Assembly: GCF_025685415.1 (NCBI RefSeq)
Contig: NZ_JAGSYB010000001.1
Location: 2,046,001-2,110,000, forward strand
Length of the DNA: 64,000 bases
Reading direction: 5' to 3'
Source: Terriglobus aquaticus
Lineage (GTDB): Bacteria > Acidobacteriota > Terriglobia > Terriglobales > Acidobacteriaceae
The notes under the pieces were generated by a model. The model saw nothing but the letters and a program-made list of their open reading frames with translations. It did no database searches and was not told the origin of the DNA. The position numbers were made by a program, and so were the translations under genes. This document shows, one piece after another, positions 1 to 10,705 of this stretch (its first letter is position 1; every line of letters starts with the position of its first letter).

Positions 1-3000
1 GCCCGCACCACAGCCTGTGGTGGACAGCAGAACGGCGGTAGCGAAGATGACTGTGGCGAGCAGGCCGGCGGCTCTGGTGCGGAGAAAACCCTGCCGCAGT
101 CGCCTGGTGAACGGAAGCAGCAGAAGCGCGACGGCAACGACGGAGGAGCCGCGCTGGAGCGGCGAACGCTCTACCTGGCTCTTGAGCGCGGGCACGGTGA
201 CGGCAAGTGTGACGTTCGTTGCGCCCGAGCCGCTGGCGACCGTGGAGGGCGTAAGCGTGTAGGTTGCGCCCGCGGGAAGGCCGGTAAGCGTGAAGCTGAC
301 CGGACCAACCAGGGTGGCGGCGACGGTCGGCGAGACCGTGAAGTGGTACGTACCCACGGAGCCGCGCAGCACCGATTGCGTGCCCGATGTGTTTGCGGCC
401 ACGGCAAGCGTGAAGTCGGCAACGACCTCCGTGACGGTGGCACTGCTGCCGGTGTAGTTCGCGTCACCGCTGTAGACGGCGGTGATGGTCTGCGATCCGG
501 CGGGCAAGGTGTTGAGGCTGAAGGTGGCGCTTCCGGTGGCATCGACCGGGGCGCTGCCGAGCACGCTGGAGCCGCTGGTGAACTGCACGGTTCCGGACGG
601 CGCGGGCGATCCGCCGGTGACGTGCGCGGTGAACGTAACCGCGGTGTTGAGCAGCACTGGCGTGGCTGACGAGGTGAGCGTGGTGGAGGATGTGCCGCGG
701 GTTACGGTGATGGTCGCGGTTGCGGAGCCGCCGCGATAGTTGGTGGCGTCAGACGGGGTAAAGCTGGCGACTACCGGGTAGGTGCCGGCGGGCAGAACCG
801 TGCCGGCGGTGATCGCCGTGCCGCCGGTGGTGTACACCAGGGTGCCGGGAACCGCTGCGCCGTTTGCGGTTGCGGTTGCATTCAGCGTTGCACCCAGAGC
901 ATTTCCGGAGGTGACACTGCCGCCCGCGAACGTGACCGTGACGGTTGCCGGATTGACGGTGATCGTAGCGGTGGCGGAACCGGCGCGATAGGTGTTGCCG
1001 TCGGTCGGCGTGAAGGTGGCAAGGACGGTATAGGTTCCGACCGGAAGCGAGCTAGTGGCAGAGAGCGTCGTTCCGTTCGTGGTGTAGACGAAGGTGCCGG
1101 GAATCGCGGCCCCATTAGAGGTTGCGGTTGCGTTCAGGGCGCTGCCCAGGCCGGTGCCGTAGGTGGTGGTGCCGCCGGCAAAGGTGATGGTGGACGTGGT
1201 CAGGTCGCGCACGGTCAGCACCACGGAGGCGGTGACCGTGACGTTGCCGTAGTGATCGGTGTCGGTCGGGACAAAGGTGACAGTGAGCGTGGCCGGACCG
1301 ACCGGGAGTACTGTGCCCGCGGTGGGCATGTACGTGTAAGTGCCGGCGAGCGGCTGGCCGTTGGGGTCGAGCGCCACCGCGTTGAGCTGGTTCTTGCCCA
1401 GCGGCGTCCCGACATTGATCGGCGCCGGCGTGTTCCAGACCAGTTTGGCTACCGGGCGTACCGAGATGACAGTTTGGGTGAGTTGGGGCGCAGGCGCGTA
1501 GTCGGAATTGCCGGGCTGGTTGGCCGCGACAACGATGGTGCCAACGCCGGTGACGACAAGCTGATTGTTGACGATGGTTCCCGGACCGGAGAGCACGGAG
1601 AAGACAACGGGAAGTCCCGTCTGCGTCGCGGGGTTCGTAACGGTGCTAACCGCGGTGCCGATGAGCGGAATGGGTGGCACGCCGTAGTTGACGGGGCTGG
1701 GAAGCTGGCCGAAGTTCACGATGATCTGCGGTGCCGGCTGCACTACGACCTGCAGATCCTGCTGCAAGGGCAGGAAGTTGGTGTCGCCCGGGTAGCTGAG
1801 CTGGAGCTTGTAGGTACCACCGTGCAGCATGCCGAGGGGCGCGTTCTCGTCGATGCTGTTTACGCGATCGGCAGAGTTGGAGGTGCCGGTCACAACGACG
1901 TTGCCGTTGCTGTCGAACAGTGTGTAGGTGACGACTCCCGAGGGCAGAGCGATGCCGGTGCCGGAGTACTGCCCGGACAGAACGTAGGTAGCGCGAATGT
2001 CCTGCCCGTACTCATAGGTGGGCAGGGACGCGGTGTAAACCGAGGCGGCGCGTGCCACGGTGACGTCGATGGTGGTGTTCTGGGTGCTGGCGGCGTAGTA
2101 GCTGTCGCCCGAGTAGGAAACCGCGTACGTGTGGCTGCCGGTGGAGGGGTGGACGACGGTGTAGTTGCCGTTGCCACCGCTCAGCGTTGCGGTGCCCAGG
2201 GTGGTGGACCCTTCGGTGAAGGTGAGAGTGCCGGTGGGCGTGGGCCCGGTGTGGGTCGCGTCGTAGACGGAGACGTTGAGCGAGACGGGCTGGCCGTACA
2301 CGGGGCCGGTGGGCAGAGAGACCAGCGCGATGGAAGCAGGTGCTGTGCCCGGAGCCGCGCCTGCGGCGCCCTGCACAGCGATGGCGTGCGTGATCTGCGC
2401 TGCGGGTGCAGCGGCAGAGGAAGTGGAGGCAGCGGCGCTGGCGCTTTCCGTGAGCACCACGCGGCTGGAGATGTTGCCCGAAGTGGTCGGCTTGAACTTG
2501 ACCTGGAGGGTGCAGGCCGCGCCCGGTGCGAGCGACTGTGCCGCGCTGCTGGCAGACAGTTGCGGGCACGTCTGCGCGTCGCCGAGCGGGAAGTCCGCGG
2601 TGGTGCTGGGGTTGGTTCCAGCGGCGGGCGTGGCAAGGGTGAGCGGGGCGTTGCCGCGGTTCGTCAGAGTGACGGTCTGCACGCTGTCGGAGCTGGTCTG
2701 CCCCACCGGCGTCTGCGCAAAGGTGAGGGTGGAGCTGGCGGCGCTGAACTCCGCGACGGTGGAGGCGTCAGCGCTGGTGAGAAGGAGGACGCTGCCGTCG
2801 CGAAGCGCCGCAGGGCTGACCGTGCCGGAGCGGAAGCGGGTTTCGGAGGTTGCCAGGACCGAGTGAGTGGTGCCGGTGGAAGCGTCGATGCGCCGCAGTC
2901 CCGAGGCGGCCTCGGCGAAGGTCAGGTCGCCGAGCGCGTCGACCGTGATGCCAGAGAGTGTGCCGAGCGCAGCGGTGTTGGCCGCGGCGCCGTCGCCGCA

Positions 3001-4062
3001 GGGCGTGTGGGCGCAGGCGGTGCCGGTGCCTGCGACGGTGCTGAGGATGCCGGTTGACGCGTCCACTCGGCGGATGCGGGAGGATGCGGCGTCGACGATG
3101 TAGAGGTCGCCGGCGGCATCGGACGCGAGAGCCGTGACGGAGCCGAACTGGGCGTGGACGAGGGTCTGGCCGTCGCCGCAGGTTGCGGTTGGATCGGTGC
3201 AGGCAGCGTTGGCCGCGAGGGCGGTCCAGACGCCGTTGTCCAGACGTTCCAGAGCGGTGCCGAAAGCGGCAATGAGGCGGCCTTGCGCGTCGACGGTGAT
3301 CGCTGAAGCCGGGGCGGAGGCACCTGCGGTGGTTGGCAGCGGGGCAATGGCGGTGACGGCGGTTGTTCCGGGGTCGACCCGCGAAATGCTGCCGCTCGCG
3401 CTGAGGAGGTACACGGTGCCGTCCACATCGGCGGCGAGGGAGGCAACCGGGTCGGAGGCCGGCAGACCGGTCGCAACCACGGAAGTCGTTCCGCTGACCG
3501 GGTCTACCTGCAAGATCTGGCCGGTGGAGCGGTCGGCGAGGTAGGCTACCCCGCTTGCCGAGGTGGTGAGCGCCGTAAAGCTGTGCGGTCCGGCGGAGGC
3601 GATGGCAACCGTGGAGACCACGCCGGGAGTGAAGGCCGCGGACGAGCCCACGCCGGTGCCAATGAGCCGCGCGGTGGCGAGGGTGCGTCCGTTGGCACCG
3701 GGCAGCGAAACCTGGCCGGAGACCGTTCCTGGAGCCTGCGGCGCAAAGCCGACGGCAAGCGTACAGGTGTCGCCGGCGGCGTAGGTTTGCTGAGCCGAGC
3801 AGGTGCCGCCCGGAAGGATGGTGAACTCAGACGTTGCCGTGGGTGCAAGCGCGACGCCTGCGGAACGCAGGGTCAGCGTGACCGTCTTCGCCGAGGAAAC
3901 TGCACCGACCGCCACGGCTGGGAAAGCCGTGGTTGCGGGTGCGGACGACGATACGGTCTGGGCCGGTGCTGTTTGGGCGGCTGCCCGGTTCAGACCCGGC
4001 AGCAATGCCAAAGCAAAAGCGGCGCACGCAGAGGCGTACACACGGAAATGGGGGCGTGACAT
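1..4062 (-). CDS. Giant secreted Ig-like repeat protein (3' end outside window)
   Basis: The reading frame stays open from an ATG at 4062 to the window edge (1354 codons, no stop), so the C-terminal end is missing. An N-terminal signal peptide (about residues 1-30, ending ...RAAAQ) is followed by a region like choice-of-anchor/ASPM domains, then beta-propeller-like stretches (for example YLADRSTG..ILQVDP), and then many bacterial Ig-like repeats with signatures such as VSYSGDSYYAAST and FVPTDTDHYG. Near the left edge two hydrophobic segments separated by a basic TRRQG-type linker precede a TTGCG motif. That is a layout I associate with acidobacterial Ig-repeat surface proteins. The likely role is an exported adhesin or surface-structure protein. 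Substrate and ligand cannot be read from sequence. Long plus-strand open frames opposite it are GC-rich shadows. Confidence 0.85.
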   Translation of the reverse strand, partial: MSRPHFRVYASACAAFALALLPGLNRAAAQTAPAQTVSSSAPATTAFPAVAVGAVSSAKTVTLTLRSAGVALAPTATSEFTILPGGTCSAQQTYAAGDTCTLAVGFAPQAPGTVSGQVSLPGANGRTLATARLIGTGVGSSAAFTPGVVSTVAIASAGPHSFTALTTSASGVAYLADRSTGQILQVDPVSGTTSVVATGLPASDPVASLAADVDGTVYLLSASGSISRVDPGTTAVTAIAPLPTTAGASAPASAITVDAQGRLIAAFGTALERLDNGVWTALAANAACTDPTATCGDGQTLVHAQFGSVTALASDAAGDLYIVDAASSRIRRVDASTGILSTVAGTGTACAHTPCGDGAAANTAALGTLSGITVDALGDLTFAEAASGLRRIDASTGTTHSVLATSETRFRSGTVSPAALRDGSVLLLTSADASTVAEFSAASSTLTFAQTPVGQTSSDSVQTVTLTNRGNAPLTLATPAAGTNPSTTADFPLGDAQTCPQLSASSAAQSLAPGAACTLQVKFKPTTSGNISSRVVLTESASAAASTSSAAAPAAQITHAIAVQGAAGAAPGTAPASIALVSLPTGPVYGQPVSLNVSVYDATHTGPTPTGTLTFTEGSTTLGTATLSGGNGNYTVVHPSTGSHTYAVSYSGDSYYAASTQNTTIDVTVARAASVYTASLPTYEYGQDIRATYVLSGQYSGTGIALPSGVVTYTLFDSNGNVVVTGTSNSADRVNSIDENAPLGMLHGGTYKLQLSYPGDTNFLPLQQDLQVVVQPAPQIIVNFGQLPSPVNYGVPPIPLIGTAVSTVTNPATQTGLPVVFSVLSGPGTIVNNQLVVTGVGTIVVAANQPGNSDYAPAPQLTQTVISVRPVAKLVWNTPAPINVGTPLGKNQLNAVALDPNGQPLAGTYTYMPTAGTVLPVGPATLTVTFVPTDTDHYGNVTVTASVVLTVRDLTTSTITFAGGTTTYGTGLGSALNATATSNGAAIPGTFVYTTNGTTLSATSSLPVGTYTVLATFTPTDGNTYRAGSATATITVNPATVTVTFAGGSVTSGNALGATLNATATANGAAVPGTLVYTTGGTAITAGTVLPAGTYPVVASFTPSDATNYRGGSATATITVTRGTSSTTLTSSATPVLLNTAVTFTAHVTGGSPAPSGTVQFTSGSSVLGSAPVDATGSATFSLNTLPAGSQTITAVYSGDANYTGSSATVTEVVADFTLAVAANTSGTQSVLRGSVGTYHFTVSPTVAATLVGPVSFTLTGLPAGATYTLTPSTVASGSGATNVTLAVTVPALKSQVERSPLQRGSSVVAVALLLLPFTRRLRQGFLRTRAAGLLATVIFATAVLLSTTGCGAG

Positions 4063-4216
4063 AGGTCGGCCTCGCATACCAGTGGTCGGTGCACGCCATC
4101 CCGGCGAATCGATTACCGGGGGACCTTACCTGTGTGCCGCGTTCATCACACTCCACCGGGGACGTGGGCGCCATGACCAAAGCTGGTGAATTACCTATTG
4201 GGTAAGGGAGGGCGAT

Positions 4217-4299
4217 GGTGTGCCGATATCCCCCAAAGGCGGCACACCCGCGCAGAAGTGCCTCAGCGATACACACAGGTGTATTGCTTTCAGGCACTT
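4217..4299. other. Two adjacent strong hairpins in the intergenic region
   Basis: The 275-base gap between the M61 peptidase stop and the Ig-repeat start holds two back-to-back inverted repeats. The first pairs GGTGTGCCG (4217-4225) with CGGCACACC (4240-4248). The second pairs AAGTGCCT (4256-4263) with AGGCACTT (4292-4299) and continues inward as AGCGATACAC / GTGTATTGCT (one G-T pair) around an ACAG loop. Neither is followed by a T-run on either strand, so simple intrinsic terminators are not obvious. They may be a transcript-end structure of the peptidase gene or part of the Ig gene leader. A third small hairpin (CCCGG/CCGGG, 4100-4120) lies closer to the Ig start. Confidence 0.5.
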
Positions 4300-4337
4300 G
4301 CCTGCTTCCAACAGGGTTGCGGTCTACAGCGGAGGTG

Positions 4338-6218
4338 TTAGCGGGCCTTGCTGCCGAGCCAGGCCGCGCGGAACTGCTGCTGTGCCGGTGTGAGGGCGGT
4401 TCCGGCCGTCTCGACGGCAACCAGCTCAAAGCGATTCGGCGGCGCAAGCGTGACGGAGGTGTTCACTTCTTGCCCGCCGCGGCGCCGGACGACGATCGCG
4501 ACGGAGTCCCCGGCCTTGTGCGCTGCGACGAGCTTGCCCAGGTCGTCCGCGGACGTGAGAGCTTTACCGTCGAGCGAGACGATTGCATCGCCGCGGTCGA
4601 TGCCAGCCTGGTAGGCGGGCGAACCGGTCGTGACCGCAGCCTGGATGACGAATCCGTTCTCCTGCTTTTCCAGGCGGGAGATACCGAGGAATGGCGGCCC
4701 GCTGACGGGGCGCAGATCGAAGCCGGCACGGAGCAGCAGCGAACGGTAGTCCAGCTTGTCGGTGCCGGCCATATAGCGGCGCACGAAGTCGGCGGCAAAG
4801 GCGGGATCGCCGCTGACGGTGGCAAGCTGCTGCTGCACGTCTGCCAGGGTGTAGGGATGGCCGACGAGACCGGGTGCGGGGCCGCCCGGCTTGCCGTAGG
4901 CGCGCCACATAGCACGCATGAAGTCATCCAGGGTTACGCGGCCGTTCGTGCGATCGCGCAGGGACAGGTCCAGACCAAGCGCGACGACTTCACCGTCGGT
5001 GTAGTAGGAGACGAAGGTGTTGTTGAAGTCCGTGGGAAAGAGATCGCTGGCGCCGTCGACAAACGGAGCCAGGCGGCTCATGTCGACGGGAGAGCGGTAC
5101 GAGCTCCCGGGCGTGTGCAGAACGTAGCTGAGCGCGCCGGCATACGCGCCCATGCCCTCCGCAGTGGATGCCAGGCCAGAGCGGATCAAGGCGAGCTCTC
5201 CGTAGTACTGGGTGAAGCCCTCGGCAATGAACATCTCGCCCGACATGTTGACGTCGGCGAAGTTGAAGGGTTCCAGCCCCTCGGGACGGATGCGTTCCAC
5301 GTTCCAGTTGTGGAAGTACTCGTGCGCGAGCGTCTGCAGGCTGAGCCGGTGGCCGGTCATCACGGTGCTGTTGCGGTGCTCCATGCCGTCGCCGTTGTCC
5401 CAGGGTTCGGCGTCGGCCAGGAAGGTGTAGGCGCCGGGTTCGTACTCGGGCAATTCTCCGAAGACGGCCTGCTCTTCCCGCACGATCTTCTCCGCACCGG
5501 CGAAGTAGGCGGCGGCCTCGGCATCGGAGGCGTTGCTGTGCGCGACCACGCGGATCGTCTGCGTCTTACCGCCGGGTGCAATCGGAGACACAGTGAACGT
5601 GTGCAGGCGGAAGTGACTCAGCTCTGCGGGGCTGTCCATGAGGTACTGCAGGTTGGGCGCGGTAAAGGTGTGCGGGTCCGCGGTGGGGTAAAGCTGTGTC
5701 GCAACCTGCCAGTCCGAGCCTTGCGGCAGCGTGAACGTTATGCGGACCGGGGCGTCGTCCAGGCCGTGCGCCCACAGGATGGTTGCCGGCCAGTTCAGGT
5801 GGGCGTGGGTGGCGTCGACGGCCATGAAGGTGCCGTCCACTCGATCGCCGAAGAGGTGATAGGTGACACGCACAGTGCCGTGATGGCCCGAGACCCGCCA
5901 GGTGCGCGGATTGGGTCGCGCGATCTCGAGCGGCTGCCCGTTCTCGTCCGTGAAGCGCTCTTCGAAGAGGTTGCTGGCGAACTCAAAGGCTGCATAGCGG
6001 CCCGGTGAAGAGCGGCTCATCTGCACGTCCAGCGGGCCTGCGGGAACGTTGTGGAAGACGGCGTCCACGTTGACCACGTGGTGGATCGCGTCGGGAAAAG
6101 CCAGGTGGTACTCGACGGTAGGCGCCGCCTGGGCCGAGAGGTGGGACGGCGCGAGCGCAACCAGAACGACTCCCGCGCAAAGGCGCGCGACACACCAGGG
6201 CAACGATGGCATTTTCAC
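4338..6218 (-). CDS. M61 family metallopeptidase with PDZ domain
   Basis: Predicted secreted zinc aminopeptidase of the M61 (glycyl aminopeptidase) family, 626 aa. A signal peptide (residues 1-30, ...SHLSAQ) leads into the N-terminal beta domain. The zinc site is visible as HEYFH at about 299-303, with the downstream glutamate in EGFTQYYGEL (about E333). A C-terminal PDZ domain occupies roughly 520-610 (AGIDRGDAIVSLDGKAL). This order is the normal M61 architecture and the length is typical. The first codon is GTG at 6218; an in-frame ATG two codons later (6212) is an equally good start because neither has a clear Shine-Dalgarno. It probably works in the periplasm or outside the cell on peptide N-termini; the substrate is unknown. 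Confidence 0.93.
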   Translation of the reverse strand: MKMPSLPWCVARLCAGVVLVALAPSHLSAQAAPTVEYHLAFPDAIHHVVNVDAVFHNVPAGPLDVQMSRSSPGRYAAFEFASNLFEERFTDENGQPLEIARPNPRTWRVSGHHGTVRVTYHLFGDRVDGTFMAVDATHAHLNWPATILWAHGLDDAPVRITFTLPQGSDWQVATQLYPTADPHTFTAPNLQYLMDSPAELSHFRLHTFTVSPIAPGGKTQTIRVVAHSNASDAEAAAYFAGAEKIVREEQAVFGELPEYEPGAYTFLADAEPWDNGDGMEHRNSTVMTGHRLSLQTLAHEYFHNWNVERIRPEGLEPFNFADVNMSGEMFIAEGFTQYYGELALIRSGLASTAEGMGAYAGALSYVLHTPGSSYRSPVDMSRLAPFVDGASDLFPTDFNNTFVSYYTDGEVVALGLDLSLRDRTNGRVTLDDFMRAMWRAYGKPGGPAPGLVGHPYTLADVQQQLATVSGDPAFAADFVRRYMAGTDKLDYRSLLLRAGFDLRPVSGPPFLGISRLEKQENGFVIQAAVTTGSPAYQAGIDRGDAIVSLDGKALTSADDLGKLVAAHKAGDSVAIVVRRRGGQEVNTSVTLAPPNRFELVAVETAGTALTPAQQQFRAAWLGSKAR

Positions 6219-6324
6219 GATGGGGACATGATACGACGTCTGTGGCGAGGCGCTTGCTTGGGTCTGCTGAGGGGCAACTGACGCTGTTTCTGAGCGGGCG
6301 AGTTCTTTTGCGGGGTGTGTCCGC

Positions 6325-6330
6325 TATAAT
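6325..6330 (+). promoter_or_regulatory. -10 box of the tRNA-Ser promoter
   Basis: A perfect TATAAT lies 43 bases before the tRNA-Ser. No convincing -35 hexamer sits 16-18 bases upstream (the best is TTCTTT-like). It fits a strong sigma-70 promoter for the stable RNA. Confidence 0.6.
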
Positions 6331-6373
6331 CAACTTCGTTCGCCGCCCAACCCAAGTTGGGCCGGCACGCCGC

Positions 6374-6466
6374 GGAGAGTTGGCCGAGTGGCTGAAGGCG
6401 GCGGTTTGCTAAACCGTTATAGGGTCAAAAGCTCTATCGGGGGTTCGAATCCCCCACTCTCCGCCA
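6374..6466 (+). tRNA. tRNA-Ser (anticodon GCT)
   Basis: A complete class II tRNA. The acceptor stem pairs GGAGAGT with ACTCTCC, and the D-arm begins TGGCCGAGTGG. The anticodon loop TTGCTAA carries GCT at 6408-6410. A long variable arm follows, and the T-arm contains GGTTCGAATC. The CCA end is encoded (6464-6466). The long variable arm and GCT anticodon identify the serine isoacceptor reading AGC/AGU. Confidence 0.97.
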
Positions 6467-6561
6467 CTTTTCCCTCTTAGCAATTGAGCTGCCCGTGCCG
6501 CTACGCATGACATGCGAGGCGCTACGGTGCTGCGTGTGAGGCGTTTCCGCTTCCGGGCTGC

Positions 6562-8061
<1,500 letters not shown>

Positions 8062-8422
8062 TCAGGGGTGCCACCTTCCCGTTGCGTCTGCCTCAGAGTC
8101 TCACGGGAAGGTCGGCCGGTGTGCAGCGGATTCGCGGAGACTTTCATGACTCGAACGCCGTGCAGCGCTCGTGCAGCCGCAGGAATGAGAGGCAGGAGTA
8201 GCCCTGGTGCGGTTGGGTCAGCGGCAGAGTGTGGCTTTTCTCCATCGCGAGGAACGGGAGCGTGAGGATGGGCGCGACAGGCGGGCCAGCGCGAGCCTGC
8301 AGCTTCGGAGCAGGCGGGAGCGGTGGGCAATGGGGGTGAGCGAGGTCTGCCTTTGGGAGATCTCCTGTTGCGTTTGGAGGAAGCAAAGACGGTACGGGAT
8401 CATGGGGCTCGCTTTCTGAGGG
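8062..8422. other. 361-base gap with no recognisable gene
   Basis: This lies between the aspartokinase stop and the GH1 start, both on the minus strand. Short open frames exist on both strands, but their translations are proline/arginine-rich and lack any known motif. None has a convincing start context. No terminator or riboswitch was recognised. Confidence 0.5.
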
Positions 8423-9874
8423 CTAGACCAGGTGCCAGGCCATGGCGTGTTCCCGCGCAAAGCCTGCGTCGGGGATTGCAGCCGCGGTTGCGGCGTTGTG
8501 CGGGAAGAACTCGGCGTGCAGCAGGCGGACGGCGTGGTCGACCTCTGCCTCGGTCAGCAGCAGGTTCATGCTGATGCGGTTCGCTCCGAGTGAGATCATG
8601 CCGACCTCGATCTCGCGAAGGCACTGCATGGCACGGGATGCGACACCCGGTCGTTCCTGAAAGTCCCCGACGAGACACACCAGCGCGCGCTTCGCTTCCG
8701 TTGCGACGTCAGCGAAGGCTTGGAGGTCCGGGACGATGGAGCTGAGATCTTCGGTCTGCTCCAGGGCGATGGAGATGCTTACCTCGCTACTAGCGAGCAT
8801 GTTGGCCGACGCTCCGTGGCGGTCGAGCACTTCAAAGACACGGCGCAGAAATCCATGCGACGCGAGAAGCCGTCGAGAGGTGACGTGCAGCACGGTCAAC
8901 CGCCGCTTGACGGCGATGCTGGTGAGCGCGCGGCCGGTGGCGGGCGGTGCCGCGGTGATCACGGTACCCTCGTTGGCCGGATCGCGCGAGTTCAAGACCC
9001 AGACGGGAACGCCCGTTTCGACTGCCGGAAGGATGGTTGCCGGGTGCAGAACCTTGGCGCCGAAGTAGGCCAGTTCCGAAGCCTGCTCGAAACTGATGGA
9101 GCGGAGGCGTGTCGCGTCGGGACAGATGCGCGGATCGGTGGTCATGACGCCGTTCACGTCGGTCCAGATCTCGATGGCGCTGGCGCGCAGGGCGCGGCCC
9201 AGCAGCGCCGCAGTGTAGTCGCTGCCGCCGCGGCCGAGCGTGGTGGTGATGCCGCCCGCGGTGGCGGCGATGAAGCCGCCGAGAATGGGAACAGCCTCTA
9301 CCTGCACGAGCGGAAGCACATGGGCCTGCGCCGCGGCGGCGATCAGGTCAGGCTGCGGTGTGGCGCGACCGAATCGATCGTCGGTGATGATGCAGGTGCG
9401 AGCGTCGACCAGGGCGCTGCTGATGCCGCGATGCTCAAACGCCTGCGCCACGATGAGCGACGAAAGCCGCTCACCAAAGCTGGCGATGAGGTCTGTGGTG
9501 CGGGCGGTCAGTTCGCCTACGGCGTTGATGCCGCCGAGCACGACATCGAGTTGCGCGAAGAGCGTGTCGAGATCGGCGAGGAGCGCAGGCAGCTTGCGAC
9601 CGACCAGGCCGGCTGCCACGTCGTGGTGGCGCACTCGCAACGCGGCGGTGAGCGCAACGGCGTCGGCCAGCCTGCCTTCGACGGCGTGCTGTGCGGCCGC
9701 GATTAGCTCGTCGGTGACACGGGCCATGGCCGAGACGACCACCACGGGACGCAACCTGCGATCGCGCCGGCCCTTGACGATGTCGATGGTGCGCTGGATG
9801 GCGGGAGCATCCTCAACCGAGGTGCCTCCGAACTTCATTACAACGAGCGGTCTACTTCCACTGTCGTCCGTCAC
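8423..9874 (-). CDS. lysC: Aspartate kinase
   Basis: Phosphorylates aspartate, the first step towards lysine, threonine and methionine. The kinase domain opens with VVMKFGGTSV (residues 11-20) and contains GGFIAATAGGITTTLGRGG-type and WTDVNGVMTTDPR motifs. Two C-terminal ACT domains (from about residue 310) fit feedback control by end-product amino acids. At 483 aa it is a monofunctional enzyme with no homoserine dehydrogenase fused. I chose GTG at 9874 because GGAGG sits 10 bases upstream and the protein then begins just before the conserved KFGGTS. An in-frame ATG at 9958 would add 28 unlikely residues. It stands alone, with no other lysine or threonine gene nearby. Confidence 0.93.
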   Translation of the reverse strand: MTDDSGSRPLVVMKFGGTSVEDAPAIQRTIDIVKGRRDRRLRPVVVVSAMARVTDELIAAAQHAVEGRLADAVALTAALRVRHHDVAAGLVGRKLPALLADLDTLFAQLDVVLGGINAVGELTARTTDLIASFGERLSSLIVAQAFEHRGISSALVDARTCIITDDRFGRATPQPDLIAAAAQAHVLPLVQVEAVPILGGFIAATAGGITTTLGRGGSDYTAALLGRALRASAIEIWTDVNGVMTTDPRICPDATRLRSISFEQASELAYFGAKVLHPATILPAVETGVPVWVLNSRDPANEGTVITAAPPATGRALTSIAVKRRLTVLHVTSRRLLASHGFLRRVFEVLDRHGASANMLASSEVSISIALEQTEDLSSIVPDLQAFADVATEAKRALVCLVGDFQERPGVASRAMQCLREIEVGMISLGANRISMNLLLTEAEVDHAVRLLHAEFFPHNAATAAAIPDAGFAREHAMAWHLV

Positions 9875-9969
9875 GAGCCTGCTGCCTCCGTGTCTATAGA
9901 CAACGGTAGAAGCTCGCACATAAGGAAGGCATAAGGGGACAGAATCGCAGCCGCGCAAGCTTTGCGGCA

Positions 9970-10000
9970 GCGGCCTCCGTGCATCGCATAGGGAGGCCGC
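9970..10000 (-). terminator. GC-rich hairpin downstream of the DUF2383 gene
   Basis: A 9-bp perfect stem (GCGGCCTCC / GGAGGCCGC) with a 13-base loop lies 12 bases after the DUF2383 stop on the minus strand. No clear T-run follows, so terminator activity is uncertain. Confidence 0.4.
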
Positions 10001-10011
10001 CGATCCGAAAA

Positions 10012-10440
10012 CTAGTTGGTCGAGTCGCGAAGCGCCTTGACGCGGTCGTGCGAGGCCTGGATTGAGGGCTGCTGCTGCAGCAGCACGGAGCGGACCGAGC
10101 CCGTGACCTCGCTGCTTTCCAGAGCTTCCTGGTAGGCCTTCTTGGCGGCATCTTCGCCCTGTTCCGCCGTCACCAGCAGCGTGTGATCGCCGCCGCCCAG
10201 ATTGGCTTTCAGGTCTCCCCAGATGCGGTGCGTGGTGCCGGAGACGGTTCCGCCAACATCTTCCGATAGGCCCGCGGCCGCGGCCACTTCGCGCGCGAAC
10301 GTCGCACGGGTCGAGGCTTCCTTGAGGAAGAAGCTCTTCGCCTCGGGATTCTTCAGGTGCTCACCGATGTCCGCATAGCCACGGGCACCATCGTTCAAGA
10401 CCTGGATCACAGTTTTTACAAGCGTACTCACTTCAGCCAT
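10012..10440 (-). CDS. DUF2383 (PA2169-like) four-helix-bundle protein
   Basis: A 142-aa soluble, mostly helical protein matching the DUF2383/PA2169 family (LNDGARGYADIGEHL near the N-terminus, HTLLVTAEQGED in the second half). Members are ferritin-like four-helix bundles of unknown biochemical role, often linked to stress or stationary phase. The start ATG at 10440 has GAGGAG 8 bases upstream. It is transcribed divergently from the type III PKS operon, so the 265-base gap may hold promoters for both. No metal-binding E/H pattern typical of true ferritins is evident to me. Confidence 0.8.
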   Translation of the reverse strand: MAEVSTLVKTVIQVLNDGARGYADIGEHLKNPEAKSFFLKEASTRATFAREVAAAAGLSEDVGGTVSGTTHRIWGDLKANLGGGDHTLLVTAEQGEDAAKKAYQEALESSEVTGSVRSVLLQQQPSIQASHDRVKALRDSTN

Positions 10441-10692
10441 AGCACAAGCTCCTCTGAGGCATAGGAGCGGTGACCGCGACTGGAGGTTGGCCGTTCGCGG
10501 GCGAGGCGCGAAGCGGCGTGTGGGGCTGCGAGGCGATGGGCTGTACCTCGCCCGCTCTGATGTTCGCGTTTGTTCCGATTGCCGAGTGACGCGATGTTGA
10601 GGAGGTACGCAAGTCGAGCAGCGGCTTTCTTCTCCTGCGCAACGGCGCATCTTTCCGGACCTCGCGGGGCGACGGCGACCCTGGGCATTCGG

Positions 10693-10698
10693 TACAGT
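10693..10698 (+). promoter_or_regulatory. -10-like TACAGT just upstream of the PKS start (leaderless)
   Basis: A TANNNT hexamer ends 7 bases before GTG at 10706. There is no Shine-Dalgarno and no clear -35. The spacing places the transcription start at or next to the start codon. Confidence 0.45.
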
Positions 10699-10705
10699 GG
10701 GCGAT

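Noticed and set aside
1252-3057. Long plus-strand open frame (601 codons) opposite the Ig-repeat gene
   Set aside because: The translation is Arg/Gly-rich and featureless. The minus strand in the same region gives clear Ig-like repeats, so this is a high-GC shadow.
4063-4200. Possible c-di-GMP or cobalamin riboswitch in the Ig-gene leader
   Set aside because: I compared it with GEMM and cobalamin consensus elements; the conserved cores (CGCAAAGCC/GCAAACC, GCCACTG) are absent.
8144-8386. 80-codon minus-strand frame between lysC and the GH1 gene
   Set aside because: Pro/Leu-rich, no ribosome site, no motif; overlapping frames of similar quality exist on both strands.
9875-9958. 28-codon upstream extension of aspartokinase from ATG 9958
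   Set aside because: GTG 9874 has a GGAGG at good spacing and starts just before the conserved KFGGTS. The extension has no such support.
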